Assembly: GCA_963626555.1 (NCBI GenBank)
Contig: CAVFXQ010000006.1
Location: forward strand, 1-64,000
Reading direction: 5' to 3'
Source: UBA1181 sp963626555
GTDB lineage: Bacteria; Bacteroidota; Bacteroidia; Bacteroidales; Paludibacteraceae
Length of the DNA stretch: 64,000 nt
Positions 33,857 to 43,279 of the stretch are shown here, piece after piece. Below the pieces are notes generated by a model. The model saw only the letters and a program-made list of their open reading frames with translations. It did no database searches and was not told where the DNA came from. Positions within the stretch are counted from its first letter, which is position 1. Each line of letters starts with the position of its first letter. Position numbers and translations under genes: made by a program.

Positions 33857-34420
33857 TCACTGTAACTCTAACGCCCGATCATCCTGCACCGACAAAACAC
33901 CATTTGTTTTTTCTAATGCTTCTCTCTGTTCACCGTTTTGTAGTTTCAGCGCGTAACCATTGATGTTATTGTAGCGATATAACACCTCAATACTGTTCTG
34001 CTTGATAAACTCTTCAATCGCAGTCGTACCGACAGACACGTCATAATATACAATGACCGTTTTGCCCTTCTGCTCCTGCATAAGTTGTTTTTGCTGGCGA
34101 ACAGACTCTTCATGAATGAGGTTCATTACCTTAACTATAAAATCCTCACTTAGACCCATCGCTGTCCCATCCTTGCAAAGTCGTTCAACCAATTCACTGA
34201 ACCTATTTGTTTGAACAACAGCGATTTTATGCTCCTTCTTGTATTTTCCCACAGCAACGCACACCTCCATACGATTGGCAAGCGTCCGCATCAATTCATT
34301 GTCTATCGAATCAATCTGCTGACGCAGCTCTTTTAGTCCACTAACACATTCACTGTCAACATTTTGCGCAAACATTGACAATGACACTACTCCCAATAAT
34401 ATTGCTATTAGATACCTCAT
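33857..34420 (-). CDS. Exported AroQ chorismate mutase fused to an I9-like domain
   Basis: A 187-aa exported protein. The signal peptide covers residues 1-18, ending FAQ. A chorismate mutase type 2 (AroQ) helical domain covers about 27-113. Compared with the E. coli enzyme, the catalytic equivalents Arg33, Arg50, Lys61, Arg73, Ser106 and Gln110 are present. The usual Glu after the fourth position is Phe74, so activity is uncertain. Residues 119-187 (VIVYYDVSV, YRYNNINGYALKLQ, ALEKTNGVLSVQDD) resemble the inhibitor I9 / subtilisin-propeptide fold. Exported AroQ proteins are known in a few pathogens; this pairing I do not recognise. The gene is convergent with the Fic gene. Confidence 0.8.
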   Translation of the reverse strand: MRYLIAILLGVVSLSMFAQNVDSECVSGLKELRQQIDSIDNELMRTLANRMEVCVAVGKYKKEHKIAVVQTNRFSELVERLCKDGTAMGLSEDFIVKVMNLIHEESVRQQKQLMQEQKGKTVIVYYDVSVGTTAIEEFIKQNSIEVLYRYNNINGYALKLQNGEQREALEKTNGVLSVQDDRALELQ

Positions 34421-34443
34421 CTAAAGAATTTTTTTACCATCTA

Positions 34444-34451
34444 CAAAAGTA
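34444..34451 (-). promoter_or_regulatory. -7 element for the exported chorismate mutase
   Basis: The minus strand reads TACTTTTG, 24 bases before the ATG. Confidence 0.6.
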
Positions 34452-34617
34452 AAATGTTTCGGGCAGATAACCTCCTTCCCTTTTTTCTCTTCCCAGAAAA
34501 AACCGTCTTCAACTCGCACCTGTATGCCATTTTGTTTAATGGATTAAATAAAATCGGCGATTTCTTTGTAAGTCTATTAAACAGAATCGACCTTTTCTCC
34601 CTTTCCTCATTTTTTTG

Positions 34618-34625
34618 TACCTTTG
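34618..34625 (+). promoter_or_regulatory. -7 element for parE
   Basis: TACCTTTG, 28 bases before the ATG. Confidence 0.65.
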
Positions 34626-34652
34626 CATTTATCTTAAGATATTTTCCTTTTT

Positions 34653-36545
34653 ATGGCAGAAGAGTTGAACTTTAACATAGAAAATTCACAGGTTGGCAAT
34701 TACGACGATGACAGCATCCGACATCTTGAGGGGCTTGAACATGTGCGTCTTCGTCCCGGCATGTACATCGGTAAATTGGGAGATGGCTCCCATGCCGACG
34801 ATGGCATCTACGTTTTGTTGAAAGAGGTACTTGACAACAGCATCGACGAGTTCCGTATGAAGGCTGGCAAGCAAATAGACATCACTTTGCAAGATGGAGC
34901 GATCACCGTTCGCGACTATGGCCGTGGTATTCCACAAGGTAAGATGATCGACGCCGTTTCGATGATGAACACGGGTGGTAAATATGACAGCAAAGTGTTC
35001 AAAAAGTCTGTCGGACTAAATGGCGTAGGTACGAAGGCAGTCAACGCACTCTCATCTGAATTTCGTGTGCAGAGCTTTCGAGATGGGAAAACAAGAATTG
35101 CAGAGTTCTCGCGTGGCGAACTCATCAAAGACTCTGGAATCATAGATACAGACCAACCCAACGGCACGCTTGTCTTCTTTCGTCCAGATGACGACCCAAA
35201 ATACAAACTTTTTGTCAACTACAAATACAAGGAAGAGTTCATCGAGACTATGTTGCGTAATTACGCATACCTCAACACTGGTCTCACGCTCTTTTTTAAC
35301 GGAAAGAAAATATATTCTAAAAATGGTCTGCTCGACCTGCTTACCGAGTCGGTGATTCTCGAACCGCTCTACCCTATCATCCACTTGAAAGGAGACGATA
35401 TAGAGATAGCCTTCACACACTGTCAGCAATACGGCGAGACCTATTTCTCATTCGTCAACGGTCAGCACACCACCCAAGGTGGTACGCACCAATCAGCCTA
35501 CAGGGAGGCGCTTGGTAAAACAATCAAGGAGTTTTACAATAAAAATATGGACTTGGCAGATATCCGTCAGGGCATCGTCGCTGCCATCGCCATCAACGTT
35601 GAAGAGCCCGTCTTTGAAAGTCAAACGAAGACGAAATTAGGATCCAAAGACGTTGATCAAGCAGGTACACTCTCTGTCAACAAATTCGTCAACGATTTTG
35701 TAAAGACGGAATTGGACAATTATCTGCACAAGAACCCTATTACCGTAGAGACCTTGCTACAGAAAATCTTGGAGGCAGAAAAAGAGCGTAAAGCCATCGC
35801 TGGCGTTACAAAAGCAGCTCGTGAGCGTGCAAAAAAAGTGAACCTCTGCAACAAGAAACTACGCGACTGCCGCATCCACTATAACGATGTAAAAGGCGAT
35901 AAACAAGAAAAATCATCTATTTTCATCACTGAGGGACTATCAGCAAGCGGATCTATCACAAAATGCCGCGATGTCTCCTATCAAGCTGTCTTCAGTCTGC
36001 GAGGAAAAACTCCAAACAGTTGGGGATCCTCTCGTGAAATCGTCTACAAAAACGAAGAATACAACCTTCTCCAAGCGGCCCTCAACATCGAAGAAGGCAT
36101 GGAAGGACTCCGCTATAACAAAGTAATCATCGCTACCGATGCCGATGACGACGGAATGCACATCCGATTGTTGCTACTCACTTTCTTCCTGCAGTTCTTC
36201 CCTGACCTCGTCCGACAGGGACATGTCTACATACTGCAAACACCCCTATTCCGTGTGCGTGACAAAAAGCAGACCTTTTACTGCTACAACGATGAAGAAC
36301 GAATCAACGCCTTGAAAGTCATTGGAGCAAAGGCAGAGATAACGCGATTCAAAGGATTAGGAGAAATCAGCGACCACGAGTTTAAATACTTCATCGGCGA
36401 AGATATTCGTCTTGACCAAGTGGTTTTACGCAAAGGCGATGCCTTCAATGACCTATTAGAATTCTATCGTGGCAAAAACACCCCTCAACGACGAGACTTC
36501 ATCATCGACAACCTCGTCATTGAAGAAGATATACCGAAAGACTAA
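34653..36545 (+). CDS. parE: DNA topoisomerase IV subunit B
   Basis: ATPase subunit of topoisomerase IV, decatenating chromosomes with ParC. GHKL motifs: EVLDNSIDE, DYGRGIPQG and GLNGVGTKAVNAL. The TOPRIM part has FITEGLSASGSI and IIATDADDDGMHI, and the C-terminus FKGLGEISDHEFKYFIGED is typical. The short 630-aa length and the opening YIGKLGDGSHADDGIYVLL fit the ParE-like type II B subunit of Bacteroidetes rather than GyrB. parC is not in the window. rpiB follows by 22 bases. Confidence 0.9.
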   Translation: MAEELNFNIENSQVGNYDDDSIRHLEGLEHVRLRPGMYIGKLGDGSHADDGIYVLLKEVLDNSIDEFRMKAGKQIDITLQDGAITVRDYGRGIPQGKMIDAVSMMNTGGKYDSKVFKKSVGLNGVGTKAVNALSSEFRVQSFRDGKTRIAEFSRGELIKDSGIIDTDQPNGTLVFFRPDDDPKYKLFVNYKYKEEFIETMLRNYAYLNTGLTLFFNGKKIYSKNGLLDLLTESVILEPLYPIIHLKGDDIEIAFTHCQQYGETYFSFVNGQHTTQGGTHQSAYREALGKTIKEFYNKNMDLADIRQGIVAAIAINVEEPVFESQTKTKLGSKDVDQAGTLSVNKFVNDFVKTELDNYLHKNPITVETLLQKILEAEKERKAIAGVTKAARERAKKVNLCNKKLRDCRIHYNDVKGDKQEKSSIFITEGLSASGSITKCRDVSYQAVFSLRGKTPNSWGSSREIVYKNEEYNLLQAALNIEEGMEGLRYNKVIIATDADDDGMHIRLLLLTFFLQFFPDLVRQGHVYILQTPLFRVRDKKQTFYCYNDEERINALKVIGAKAEITRFKGLGEISDHEFKYFIGEDIRLDQVVLRKGDAFNDLLEFYRGKNTPQRRDFIIDNLVIEEDIPKD

Positions 36546-36567
36546 CAAACAACCCTTCATTAATAAT

Positions 36568-37017
36568 ATGAAAGCCCTAAACGAATTGACTATCGGCATT
36601 GCCAACGACCATGCCGGAGTAGAAGTAAAAAACTTCATCATTGACAACTTGTCCGAAAAAGTTAAAAAGATCGTCAATTTTGGAACCGACACCACCGAGA
36701 GTTGCGACTACCCAGATTTTGCACACCCTCTCGCCACTGCGGTTGAGAACGGAGAATGCGATTTCGGCATCGCCATCTGTGGAACAGGAAACGGGATCTG
36801 TATCACCTGCAACAAACATCAAGGGATACGAGCTGCCCTTTCATGGGAAGTCGAAATTGCCAAATTAGGACGACAACATAACAACGCCAACATCGTAGGC
36901 ATTCCTGCTCGTTTTATCTCAAAAGAGAAAGCATTGGAAATCGTTGAGGCATTCCTTTCAACAGACTTTGAAGGGGGCAGACATCAACGTAGAATAGAAA
37001 AAATTCCTGTTAAATAA
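36568..37017 (+). CDS. rpiB: Ribose-5-phosphate isomerase B
   Basis: Interconverts ribose-5- and ribulose-5-phosphate. The ATG at 36568 (MKALNELTIGIANDHAG) is used because an upstream start at 36469 lies inside parE. Signatures: NDHAGVEVKN, NFGTDTTESCDYPDFAHPLA, a catalytic Cys in GIAICGTGNGI (GICITCNK), and ALSWEVEIAKLGRQHNNANI. 149 aa. Probably co-transcribed with parE; no terminator is visible after it. Confidence 0.94.
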   Translation: MKALNELTIGIANDHAGVEVKNFIIDNLSEKVKKIVNFGTDTTESCDYPDFAHPLATAVENGECDFGIAICGTGNGICITCNKHQGIRAALSWEVEIAKLGRQHNNANIVGIPARFISKEKALEIVEAFLSTDFEGGRHQRRIEKIPVK

Positions 37018-37039
37018 TAGGTCATACCAAATAGTTACA

Positions 37040-37047
37040 TAAATTTG
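37040..37047 (+). promoter_or_regulatory. -7 element for the GH9 gene
   Basis: TAAATTTG, giving a leader of about 100 bases. Confidence 0.6.
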
Positions 37048-37156
37048 CGAGGGGTTGTATTTCATCCCCTCGTATTTTATCTGCTCACACAGATTTTATT
37101 TCCGTGGAATGCATTTGTGAAAGAAATAAACTTAGTATATAAGTAATAGGTAATCT

Positions 37157-40114
37157 ATGAAGCACATCAAACAAATTTTTCTATCCGTGGCTCTGACCGC
37201 ATCGACAGTAGTGGGACTCAACGCCCAAAGTCCTGCGTTCACGAACGACCAGTACAAAAAAGCCGTATGGATAACGACCCGTTTCTACGGTGCACAACGC
37301 TCTGGAGACGGTCCGAATTGGCTTATAGCCGACTATGAGCCAACCAATGTGGCAAACGACTGCAACGGCAACCTCGCCGCATTCAAAAAAGGCAAATCAT
37401 ACGTCAAAGATGCCGATGGCTCGTATGACCTAACAGGAGGTTGGTATGACTGTGGTGATTTCGCCACATTCGGTCAAACATTCTTCTACTCAGCCTACAT
37501 GCTCGTTTTAGCATACACAGAGTTCCCTGCTGGCTATGACGACCTCTACTCTGCCGATTATCACGGCTACATCGACTCTGGCGATTATACCTACGAGGGC
37601 AAAAAAGGTGTTTCCAACGGAATACCAGACATCCTAGACGAGGCAAAATACGCAACCGACTTCATCTTGAAGGCTGTTCGCGACGAAAACACATTCTACT
37701 ATCAAAAAGGAGACGGAGACGCCGACCACAAGGTTTGGTGTACTTCTCCAACCAAATCAACATTGAGCGTTTCTAACGGTGGGGAAGCCGATGGAAGCCG
37801 CTATGTTGGCAAAGCGACAGGAAACGTTACCTCTATGGCATCTTTAGCAGGAGCTGCCTTAGCCGCTATGTCTAAAGCCTATGCAAAATTCGACCCAGCC
37901 TACGCAGCGAAATGCTTAGAGAAGGCAAAAGTCTGCTACAACTTCGTAACTAAGACATCAAAAGGGAACAGTGGTGCTTGCGCCTTTTACGGAAACAAGC
38001 CTAAATACATCACCGACGAAACGATTTTCTATGCGGAAATGTATCGTGCCACTGGAGATAAACAATACTTGACAGCTGCAGAAAACGCCGCCTCTTCATG
38101 GATGACGCAAGAGTCTGGATACAACCACAACTTCAGCCTCTGCTACAACAACACAGAAGACCTCGGATGCTACTTGATGGCTTCATTGGGCGATGCCACT
38201 TCATATAGCGATTACGGTAAAACTGCTCTGCAATTCTTCGTCAACCTCTACAAACCATCATCGGGCTATTTTATGAACAAAAAGAATGATGGTTGGGGTG
38301 TGTTAAGATTCCCAGCAAACCAGGCGTTTGTGCTTGCACTGTATAGCAAACTCATGGGAGAAACAACTATCAACCCTTACGCATTGAAGACTATCGATTA
38401 CATCTTGGGCGATAACGGACAAAAATTCTCATACGTCGTCGGGTTCGGCAACAAACACCCTCTCTACCCCCACCATCGTAACTTCTACCGTACAGACAAC
38501 AATAACGAAGGAGATTTACCAACCATCACCTACGACTACAAATACGTGCAACTCGGCTACTTAGTAGGAGGTTCACTCAACGATGGTGCATACGAGGATG
38601 TTGAGAAGTCTTACACTTATTCTGAAGGCGGAATCGACTACAACGCAGGTCTCGTAGGTGCATTAGGTTATATCAATTCAATGCTCAACCCTGTTGACGT
38701 AAACAAATTCGGACATCCAACACCTAAGTTTGATGGCGAGGTTTCAATCTGTGGCGTTCAATCCGTGGTATTAGACCCTCAAGTATCAGCCTCAGGACAA
38801 AGAAAGTTCAACTGGTATAAAGATGGTACATTAGTAAGCTCTTCGACCACCGCTACCACCTACACGGCAACTTCTGCTGGCGAATACGCCTGCGAAATTG
38901 ACTCTGCAGGAGAATGGAAAACATCAGCATCCGTAATTGTCAGTGCAAAATTGCCAGAGATTGGATGGGTAGAGGAAATTCAACTTTGCTCTCCTTCAAC
39001 AGCAACACTTGATCTTACGTTCAGTGGCACCCCTGTAACCTACCAATGGTACAAAGACGGAAAGGCTATTGAAAAAGCAACCTCTGCAACCTATTTTGTA
39101 ACCAACGCAGGCAACTACAAATGCGAAGTGAGTGCAACCAACTGTGGAACTACGACTTATGAAGTTGAAGTAACATCCTTACTACCTTCCATCGCCGATG
39201 CTGAATCTGACAGAGATGGCAACATCACAATGACCGTCTCTGGGGATGGGGAATACGAGTGGTACACCCAAGCAGAAGGTGGAACAGCCGTTCACACTGG
39301 CGCAACCTACACAACGAAAATCACACAAGACACCTATTTCTATGTGAAAGATGCAGGTGAAATGAATATCACTGTTGGTCCTACAACCTATAGTTTCACA
39401 GGCACAGGTGTCAATTGGGGTAATATCGGAGCCGCCTTCACCGCCACAAAGGCATGTCAAATCACATCTATCGCAATCTACTGCCTCGGAAGTCCATACA
39501 ATACAGGCTCTCAGACAGTTACCGCAGAGTTGGCAGGTAGCTCAACAGGTTCATTCACCTCAGATGCATTCACCGTCAGCGGAGGCGACCAGTTCTACAC
39601 AGTAAACTTCAGCACCCCTATCGAAATTCCTTCTGCTGGAAACTACACATTGACAATCAAAGCCAGCGGATTCGCTAACCCATACTACCAAAGTATGACA
39701 GACTACTCATCGTTCGCTAATCAAGGCAATCCATTAACCTTCACAGGTTCAACCAACTCAAACGGAGGTTTCCCAGGATTGGCTAATTGGCAAGTGATGA
39801 CAGGTTCAGGTTGCGACAGAGCGGTTGTGAAGGCAATCAAGGGCAATGGCACAGATGTCAACGAGGCGACCGCAGACGCAGCTATCACATTGGCACCCAA
39901 CCCATGCCACGATGTTCTCTACATCAATATCGCAAACGAGAACAATGTTCAATATGAAATTCTCAACATGATTGGAACGACTGTAAAAGCAGACAAAGCA
40001 AGTGGAGATGAGTTGAGAAACGGAATCAATGTGGCAAACCTTTCGGCAGGCATCTATCTGATACGCATTAACGACAACGAGCGTACGATAGTAGAAAGAT
40101 TTGTGAAAAAATAA
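37157..40114 (+). CDS. Secreted GH9 cellulase with T9SS sorting domain
   Basis: A 985-aa multidomain endoglucanase-type enzyme, secreted after a signal peptide (residues 1-23). The GH9 (alpha/alpha)6 domain covers about 27-515. The nucleophile-activating Asp pair is in GGWYDCGDFATFG (Asp98, Asp101), the substrate-binding His/Arg are in YPHHRNFY (His439-Arg441), and the acid is Glu490 in SEGGIDYNAGLVG. Two Ig-like modules follow (NWYKDGTLV, QWYKDGKAI), then a third related module (YEWYTQAEGG) and a beta-sandwich module at about 735-895. Residues 908-985 form a type A T9SS C-terminal domain (LAPNPCHDVLYI ... LSAGIYLIRI). It should be exported to the surface or medium, linking to GldJ. Likely substrate is beta-1,4-glucan. 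Confidence 0.9.
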   Translation: MKHIKQIFLSVALTASTVVGLNAQSPAFTNDQYKKAVWITTRFYGAQRSGDGPNWLIADYEPTNVANDCNGNLAAFKKGKSYVKDADGSYDLTGGWYDCGDFATFGQTFFYSAYMLVLAYTEFPAGYDDLYSADYHGYIDSGDYTYEGKKGVSNGIPDILDEAKYATDFILKAVRDENTFYYQKGDGDADHKVWCTSPTKSTLSVSNGGEADGSRYVGKATGNVTSMASLAGAALAAMSKAYAKFDPAYAAKCLEKAKVCYNFVTKTSKGNSGACAFYGNKPKYITDETIFYAEMYRATGDKQYLTAAENAASSWMTQESGYNHNFSLCYNNTEDLGCYLMASLGDATSYSDYGKTALQFFVNLYKPSSGYFMNKKNDGWGVLRFPANQAFVLALYSKLMGETTINPYALKTIDYILGDNGQKFSYVVGFGNKHPLYPHHRNFYRTDNNNEGDLPTITYDYKYVQLGYLVGGSLNDGAYEDVEKSYTYSEGGIDYNAGLVGALGYINSMLNPVDVNKFGHPTPKFDGEVSICGVQSVVLDPQVSASGQRKFNWYKDGTLVSSSTTATTYTATSAGEYACEIDSAGEWKTSASVIVSAKLPEIGWVEEIQLCSPSTATLDLTFSGTPVTYQWYKDGKAIEKATSATYFVTNAGNYKCEVSATNCGTTTYEVEVTSLLPSIADAESDRDGNITMTVSGDGEYEWYTQAEGGTAVHTGATYTTKITQDTYFYVKDAGEMNITVGPTTYSFTGTGVNWGNIGAAFTATKACQITSIAIYCLGSPYNTGSQTVTAELAGSSTGSFTSDAFTVSGGDQFYTVNFSTPIEIPSAGNYTLTIKASGFANPYYQSMTDYSSFANQGNPLTFTGSTNSNGGFPGLANWQVMTGSGCDRAVVKAIKGNGTDVNEATADAAITLAPNPCHDVLYINIANENNVQYEILNMIGTTVKADKASGDELRNGINVANLSAGIYLIRINDNERTIVERFVKK

Positions 40115-40126
40115 AGAAAAATATTG

Positions 40127-40134
40127 TACATTTG
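40127..40134 (+). promoter_or_regulatory. -7 element for fba
   Basis: TACATTTG, 13 bases after the GH9 stop; leader about 65 bases. Confidence 0.65.
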
Positions 40135-40206
40135 CGTATGAAAGGCGAGGGAGTTGAAGCCCCTCGTCTCTATGAAAGAAAGACTATAACTTTACAAATA
40201 ACAAAG

Positions 40207-41205
40207 ATGGTTAATTTCAAAGAATTAGGTTTGGTAAACACCAGAGAGATGTTTGCTAAAGCAATTAAAGGTGGATATGCAATCCCTGCATTCAACTTTA
40301 ACAACATGGAGCAACTCCAGGCTATCATCATGGCAGCTTCTGAGACTAAGTCTCCAGTTATCCTTCAAGTTTCTAAAGGTGCGCGTAACTACGCAAACCA
40401 AACACTCCTTCGCTATATGGCAGAAGGTGCAGTAGAATACGCAAAGGAACTCGGTTGGGAGAAACCACAAATCGTTCTTCACTTGGATCACGGAGATTCT
40501 TTTGAGTTGTGCAAGTCATGCGTAGACATGGGATTCTCATCAGTTATGATTGATGGTTCATCTCTTCCATACGACGAGAACGTAGCACTGACAAAAAAAG
40601 TTGTTGAGTACGCTCACAAATATGATGTAACCGTTGAAGGTGAATTAGGTGTTTTGGCAGGTGTTGAGGATGAGGTTCAAGCAGAAGAGTCTCACTACAC
40701 TAAGCCAGAAGAGGTAATCGACTTTACTTCTAAGACTGGTGTTGATTCATTAGCTATCTCAATCGGAACTTCTCACGGTGCATACAAGTTCAAACCTGAG
40801 CAGTGTACACGCGACCCTAAGACAGGCAAGCTTGTTCCACCACCATTGGCATTCGATGTTTTAGCTGCAATTGAAAAGCAATTGCCAGGTTTCCCTATCG
40901 TTCTTCACGGTTCTTCTTCAGTTCCACAAGACGAAGTTGACACTATCAACAAATTTGGTGGCAAGTTGCCAGACGCAGTAGGTATTCCAGAAGATCAACT
41001 TCGTCAGGCTTCTAAGTCTGCAGTTTGCAAGATTAACATTGATTCAGACTCTCGTTTGGCTATGACAGCTGCTATCCGTCAGGTATTCGCAGAGAAGCCA
41101 GGAGAATTCGACCCTCGTAAGTACTTAGGTCCTGCTCGCGACAATATGAAGAAACTCTACATCCACAAGATCAAAGAGGTTCTCGGTAGCGACGGAAAGG
41201 CTTAA
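40207..41205 (+). CDS. fba: Class II fructose-bisphosphate aldolase
   Basis: Zinc-dependent aldolase of glycolysis and gluconeogenesis. The ATG at 40207 (MVNFKELGLVNTREMF) is the natural start; the longer frame from 40132 reads through the leader. Zinc and substrate motifs: LHLDHGDSFE, VEGELGVLAG, GTSHGAYKF and LHGSSSVP. Length 332 aa is typical of the Bacteroidota form. Codon choice looks especially uniform, as in a highly expressed gene. A strong terminator follows. Confidence 0.96.
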   Translation: MVNFKELGLVNTREMFAKAIKGGYAIPAFNFNNMEQLQAIIMAASETKSPVILQVSKGARNYANQTLLRYMAEGAVEYAKELGWEKPQIVLHLDHGDSFELCKSCVDMGFSSVMIDGSSLPYDENVALTKKVVEYAHKYDVTVEGELGVLAGVEDEVQAEESHYTKPEEVIDFTSKTGVDSLAISIGTSHGAYKFKPEQCTRDPKTGKLVPPPLAFDVLAAIEKQLPGFPIVLHGSSSVPQDEVDTINKFGGKLPDAVGIPEDQLRQASKSAVCKINIDSDSRLAMTAAIRQVFAEKPGEFDPRKYLGPARDNMKKLYIHKIKEVLGSDGKA

Positions 41206-41234
41206 TTTATAAAAGCTAACATTTTCACATTATA

Positions 41235-41270
41235 GAAGAGGCTCGAAGCATCGCTTCGAGCCCTCTTTTT
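41235..41270 (+). terminator. Terminator after fba
   Basis: AGAGGCTCGAAGC and GCTTCGAGCCCTCT form a stem around ATC, followed by TTTTT. Confidence 0.9.
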
Positions 41271-41316
41271 ACATACCTACTGAGGAAATAGGCTTCAACG
41301 CATACCATTTCGAGAA

Positions 41317-41841
41317 CTAATTTTTCAAATAGTTGAAAGTCTCTTCGTTTATCTCATACCTACGTTTGTCAAATTTCAAAAGCGACCCTAAGTACATTTT
41401 GAAAACTTGAGAATAATCAGTCTCTTTAGAATTAAAATTCTCCATCGCAGAAGGTCTTCTATAGCGAATCCAACGATCTGTCTCATAATTGTAAAGAAAC
41501 GCCTCTTTCAACGACGGACACCTTTTAAACGCTCTTTCTATATTTTCTGAAGAAGGTCCAACACCATCTCTATTCACAACTTCTATCAAGAAAATAGGAT
41601 TTTCACACTTTAATCTTTTACTTCCCTTCGGATAATAGGTGTCTTTGAAGAAAACAACATCAGGTGCAATCTCGTCCTTATTTACAAACCTATCAATTGC
41701 TGTTTCATACGACACATTTCTCTTAAATTTGGCTTTTAGTTTTTTCGTTAATCCCTCTATCAACTGTCTACAAATATTCTGATGAAAAGCCTGAGGCTGT
41801 GCCATCCCCAAACCTTTTACATTGCACTCCTTTATTCCCAT
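41317..41841 (-). CDS. Uma2-like putative endonuclease-fold protein
   Basis: A 174-aa soluble protein. APDVVFF near residue 78 and NPIFLIEVVNRDG near 101 resemble the PD...ExV core of the Uma2/DUF820 restriction-endonuclease-like fold. The following KRCPSLKEAFLYNYETDRWIRYRR matches the family's K...Y pattern. Function is unknown; members are often scattered, mobile-looking genes. An ATG at 41805 or nearby (MAQPQAFHQN) may be the true start. It lies 25 bases after the regulator gene on the same strand. Confidence 0.6.
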   Translation of the reverse strand: MGIKECNVKGLGMAQPQAFHQNICRQLIEGLTKKLKAKFKRNVSYETAIDRFVNKDEIAPDVVFFKDTYYPKGSKRLKCENPIFLIEVVNRDGVGPSSENIERAFKRCPSLKEAFLYNYETDRWIRYRRPSAMENFNSKETDYSQVFKMYLGSLLKFDKRRYEINEETFNYLKN

Positions 41842-41866
41842 AAACTATAATCACGTTCAACAAAAA

Positions 41867-43087
41867 TCACTCCGACATCTGCGCCACCTCCTCTTCAACA
41901 ACTAAAAACGCAGATACTTCGTCCCAATCGAAGTTTTTCATTCGTTTCTTCGCATTGTAATAAGCATATCTATCCTTGAAACCACTTGACACGGCCGCAG
42001 CCTCTATCGTCACCCTCGGGTATTCCTTCATATACAGCTCCAAATGTCGAAGTCGGAAAGCGTTAATCAAACGATAAAAGCCAATTTTTGCGATATAAGC
42101 GCAAGCAAGTGTCTTATTAACGTCCGTCAAACCATCAATAATATCAGACCGTCTCAGATTCTCATTAAGATATTGTTTGCGAACCTGTTCCAAAACAGCT
42201 TCTTTCACAGACACCATCTCGGGTGTCATCGAAATTTGTTTTTTCTCAATCTCTTCCTCCTGAACGAGATTTCTAATGACATCACTATCGGTACAACCAT
42301 TCTTTTCGCACCCTTCAGACTCGCAAACACGACCATCCCTATCTTTCTTTGCAGGTTTATAACGTGCAGGCAAAACAAGCCCTAAAAAGATAACGCACCA
42401 CACCACCTGAAACAAATCGTAGATGGCCAACACCCAACGACTATTACACAAGAAGACAAAGACAGACAATGCAACCCCCACATAGAGGGAATAAAGGATT
42501 TTCTCTGCAAACTTATAGGGGTAATCGTCCTCGTTAGAGAAGTTCTGCTCATGATAATTCTGTATACGCTTCCTTATCCACCGTACCTCTACAGCCAACT
42601 TCGTACACACAATCAGCCATACAACGCACGAACCCACCTTAAACTCGACCGCATGGCTGTGAATGTCCAAACCCAATATACTGCAAAGGAAGACGAGTCC
42701 TATTACAAAAAAAACAATATAAATGATAGTCTGTCTCCACACCGGACTATTCTTGAATGACACCAACATAAAATGGCGATAAACCTGCATTGAACAAGTC
42801 ATCGGCGTCACCAACAAGATAAACATCAACACGAAATCAAAGTAGTTGTTGTCGTATGGATCTAAAAAATACGGGAGGTGGAAAAGCGGCATCAAAAAGA
42901 AGGCTATCGTATAGTATCGAGCAGGATAAAAATAGTTCTTATCCTGGTCAAACGGAGGACAATAATGCACAGACCGTATACATGCGCAAACAACCCCTGC
43001 TATGATATGCGCAAAACATGCCAATGCATAAAAAACGTATATATCATTCAAAATTAAGTCTTTCATCACTTTAAATATGCGAAACAC
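41867..43087 (-). CDS. Membrane-bound AraC-type regulator
   Basis: A 406-aa protein with six or seven hydrophobic helices in the first ~240 residues, then a charged linker. The C-terminal ~110 residues resemble an AraC-like helix-turn-helix (INAFRLRHLELYMKEYPRVTIEAAAVSSGFKDRYAYYNAKKR). This is the membrane-sensor form common in Bacteroidales, where the DNA-binding domain hangs in the cytosol. No periplasmic domain is present, so the signal is probably a membrane or small-molecule cue. An ATG at 43066 (MKDLILNDIY) is an alternative start. Likely promoter at 43222-43215. Confidence 0.8.
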   Translation of the reverse strand: MFRIFKVMKDLILNDIYVFYALACFAHIIAGVVCACIRSVHYCPPFDQDKNYFYPARYYTIAFFLMPLFHLPYFLDPYDNNYFDFVLMFILLVTPMTCSMQVYRHFMLVSFKNSPVWRQTIIYIVFFVIGLVFLCSILGLDIHSHAVEFKVGSCVVWLIVCTKLAVEVRWIRKRIQNYHEQNFSNEDDYPYKFAEKILYSLYVGVALSVFVFLCNSRWVLAIYDLFQVVWCVIFLGLVLPARYKPAKKDRDGRVCESEGCEKNGCTDSDVIRNLVQEEEIEKKQISMTPEMVSVKEAVLEQVRKQYLNENLRRSDIIDGLTDVNKTLACAYIAKIGFYRLINAFRLRHLELYMKEYPRVTIEAAAVSSGFKDRYAYYNAKKRMKNFDWDEVSAFLVVEEEVAQMSE

Positions 43088-43214
43088 ACAAAATTTAATG
43101 CCATATTCACATCAAAACATCTCATATCCACATAAAACACATCTTCAATAAATAACTTCGCAGATAGTTAGAAGATGTTCTGATTTGATACGAAAAATTC
43201 AATGTCATTATCCG

Positions 43215-43222
43215 CAAAGATA
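43215..43222 (-). promoter_or_regulatory. -7 element for the membrane regulator
   Basis: The minus strand reads TATCTTTG, about 130 bases upstream of the start codon. Confidence 0.6.
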
Positions 43223-43279
43223 ATTCGTTTTTGGAAATGCGGAATAATAACTAAAGCCATTGAATATGTAAATTTAAGA

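Noticed and set aside
36469..36567. Longer rpiB start overlapping parE
   Set aside because: The out-of-frame overlap with parE is unlikely; the RpiB fold begins at the ATG at 36568.
40132..40206. Longer fba start
   Set aside because: The added residues read through the leader right after the -7 box; the aldolase begins at 40207.
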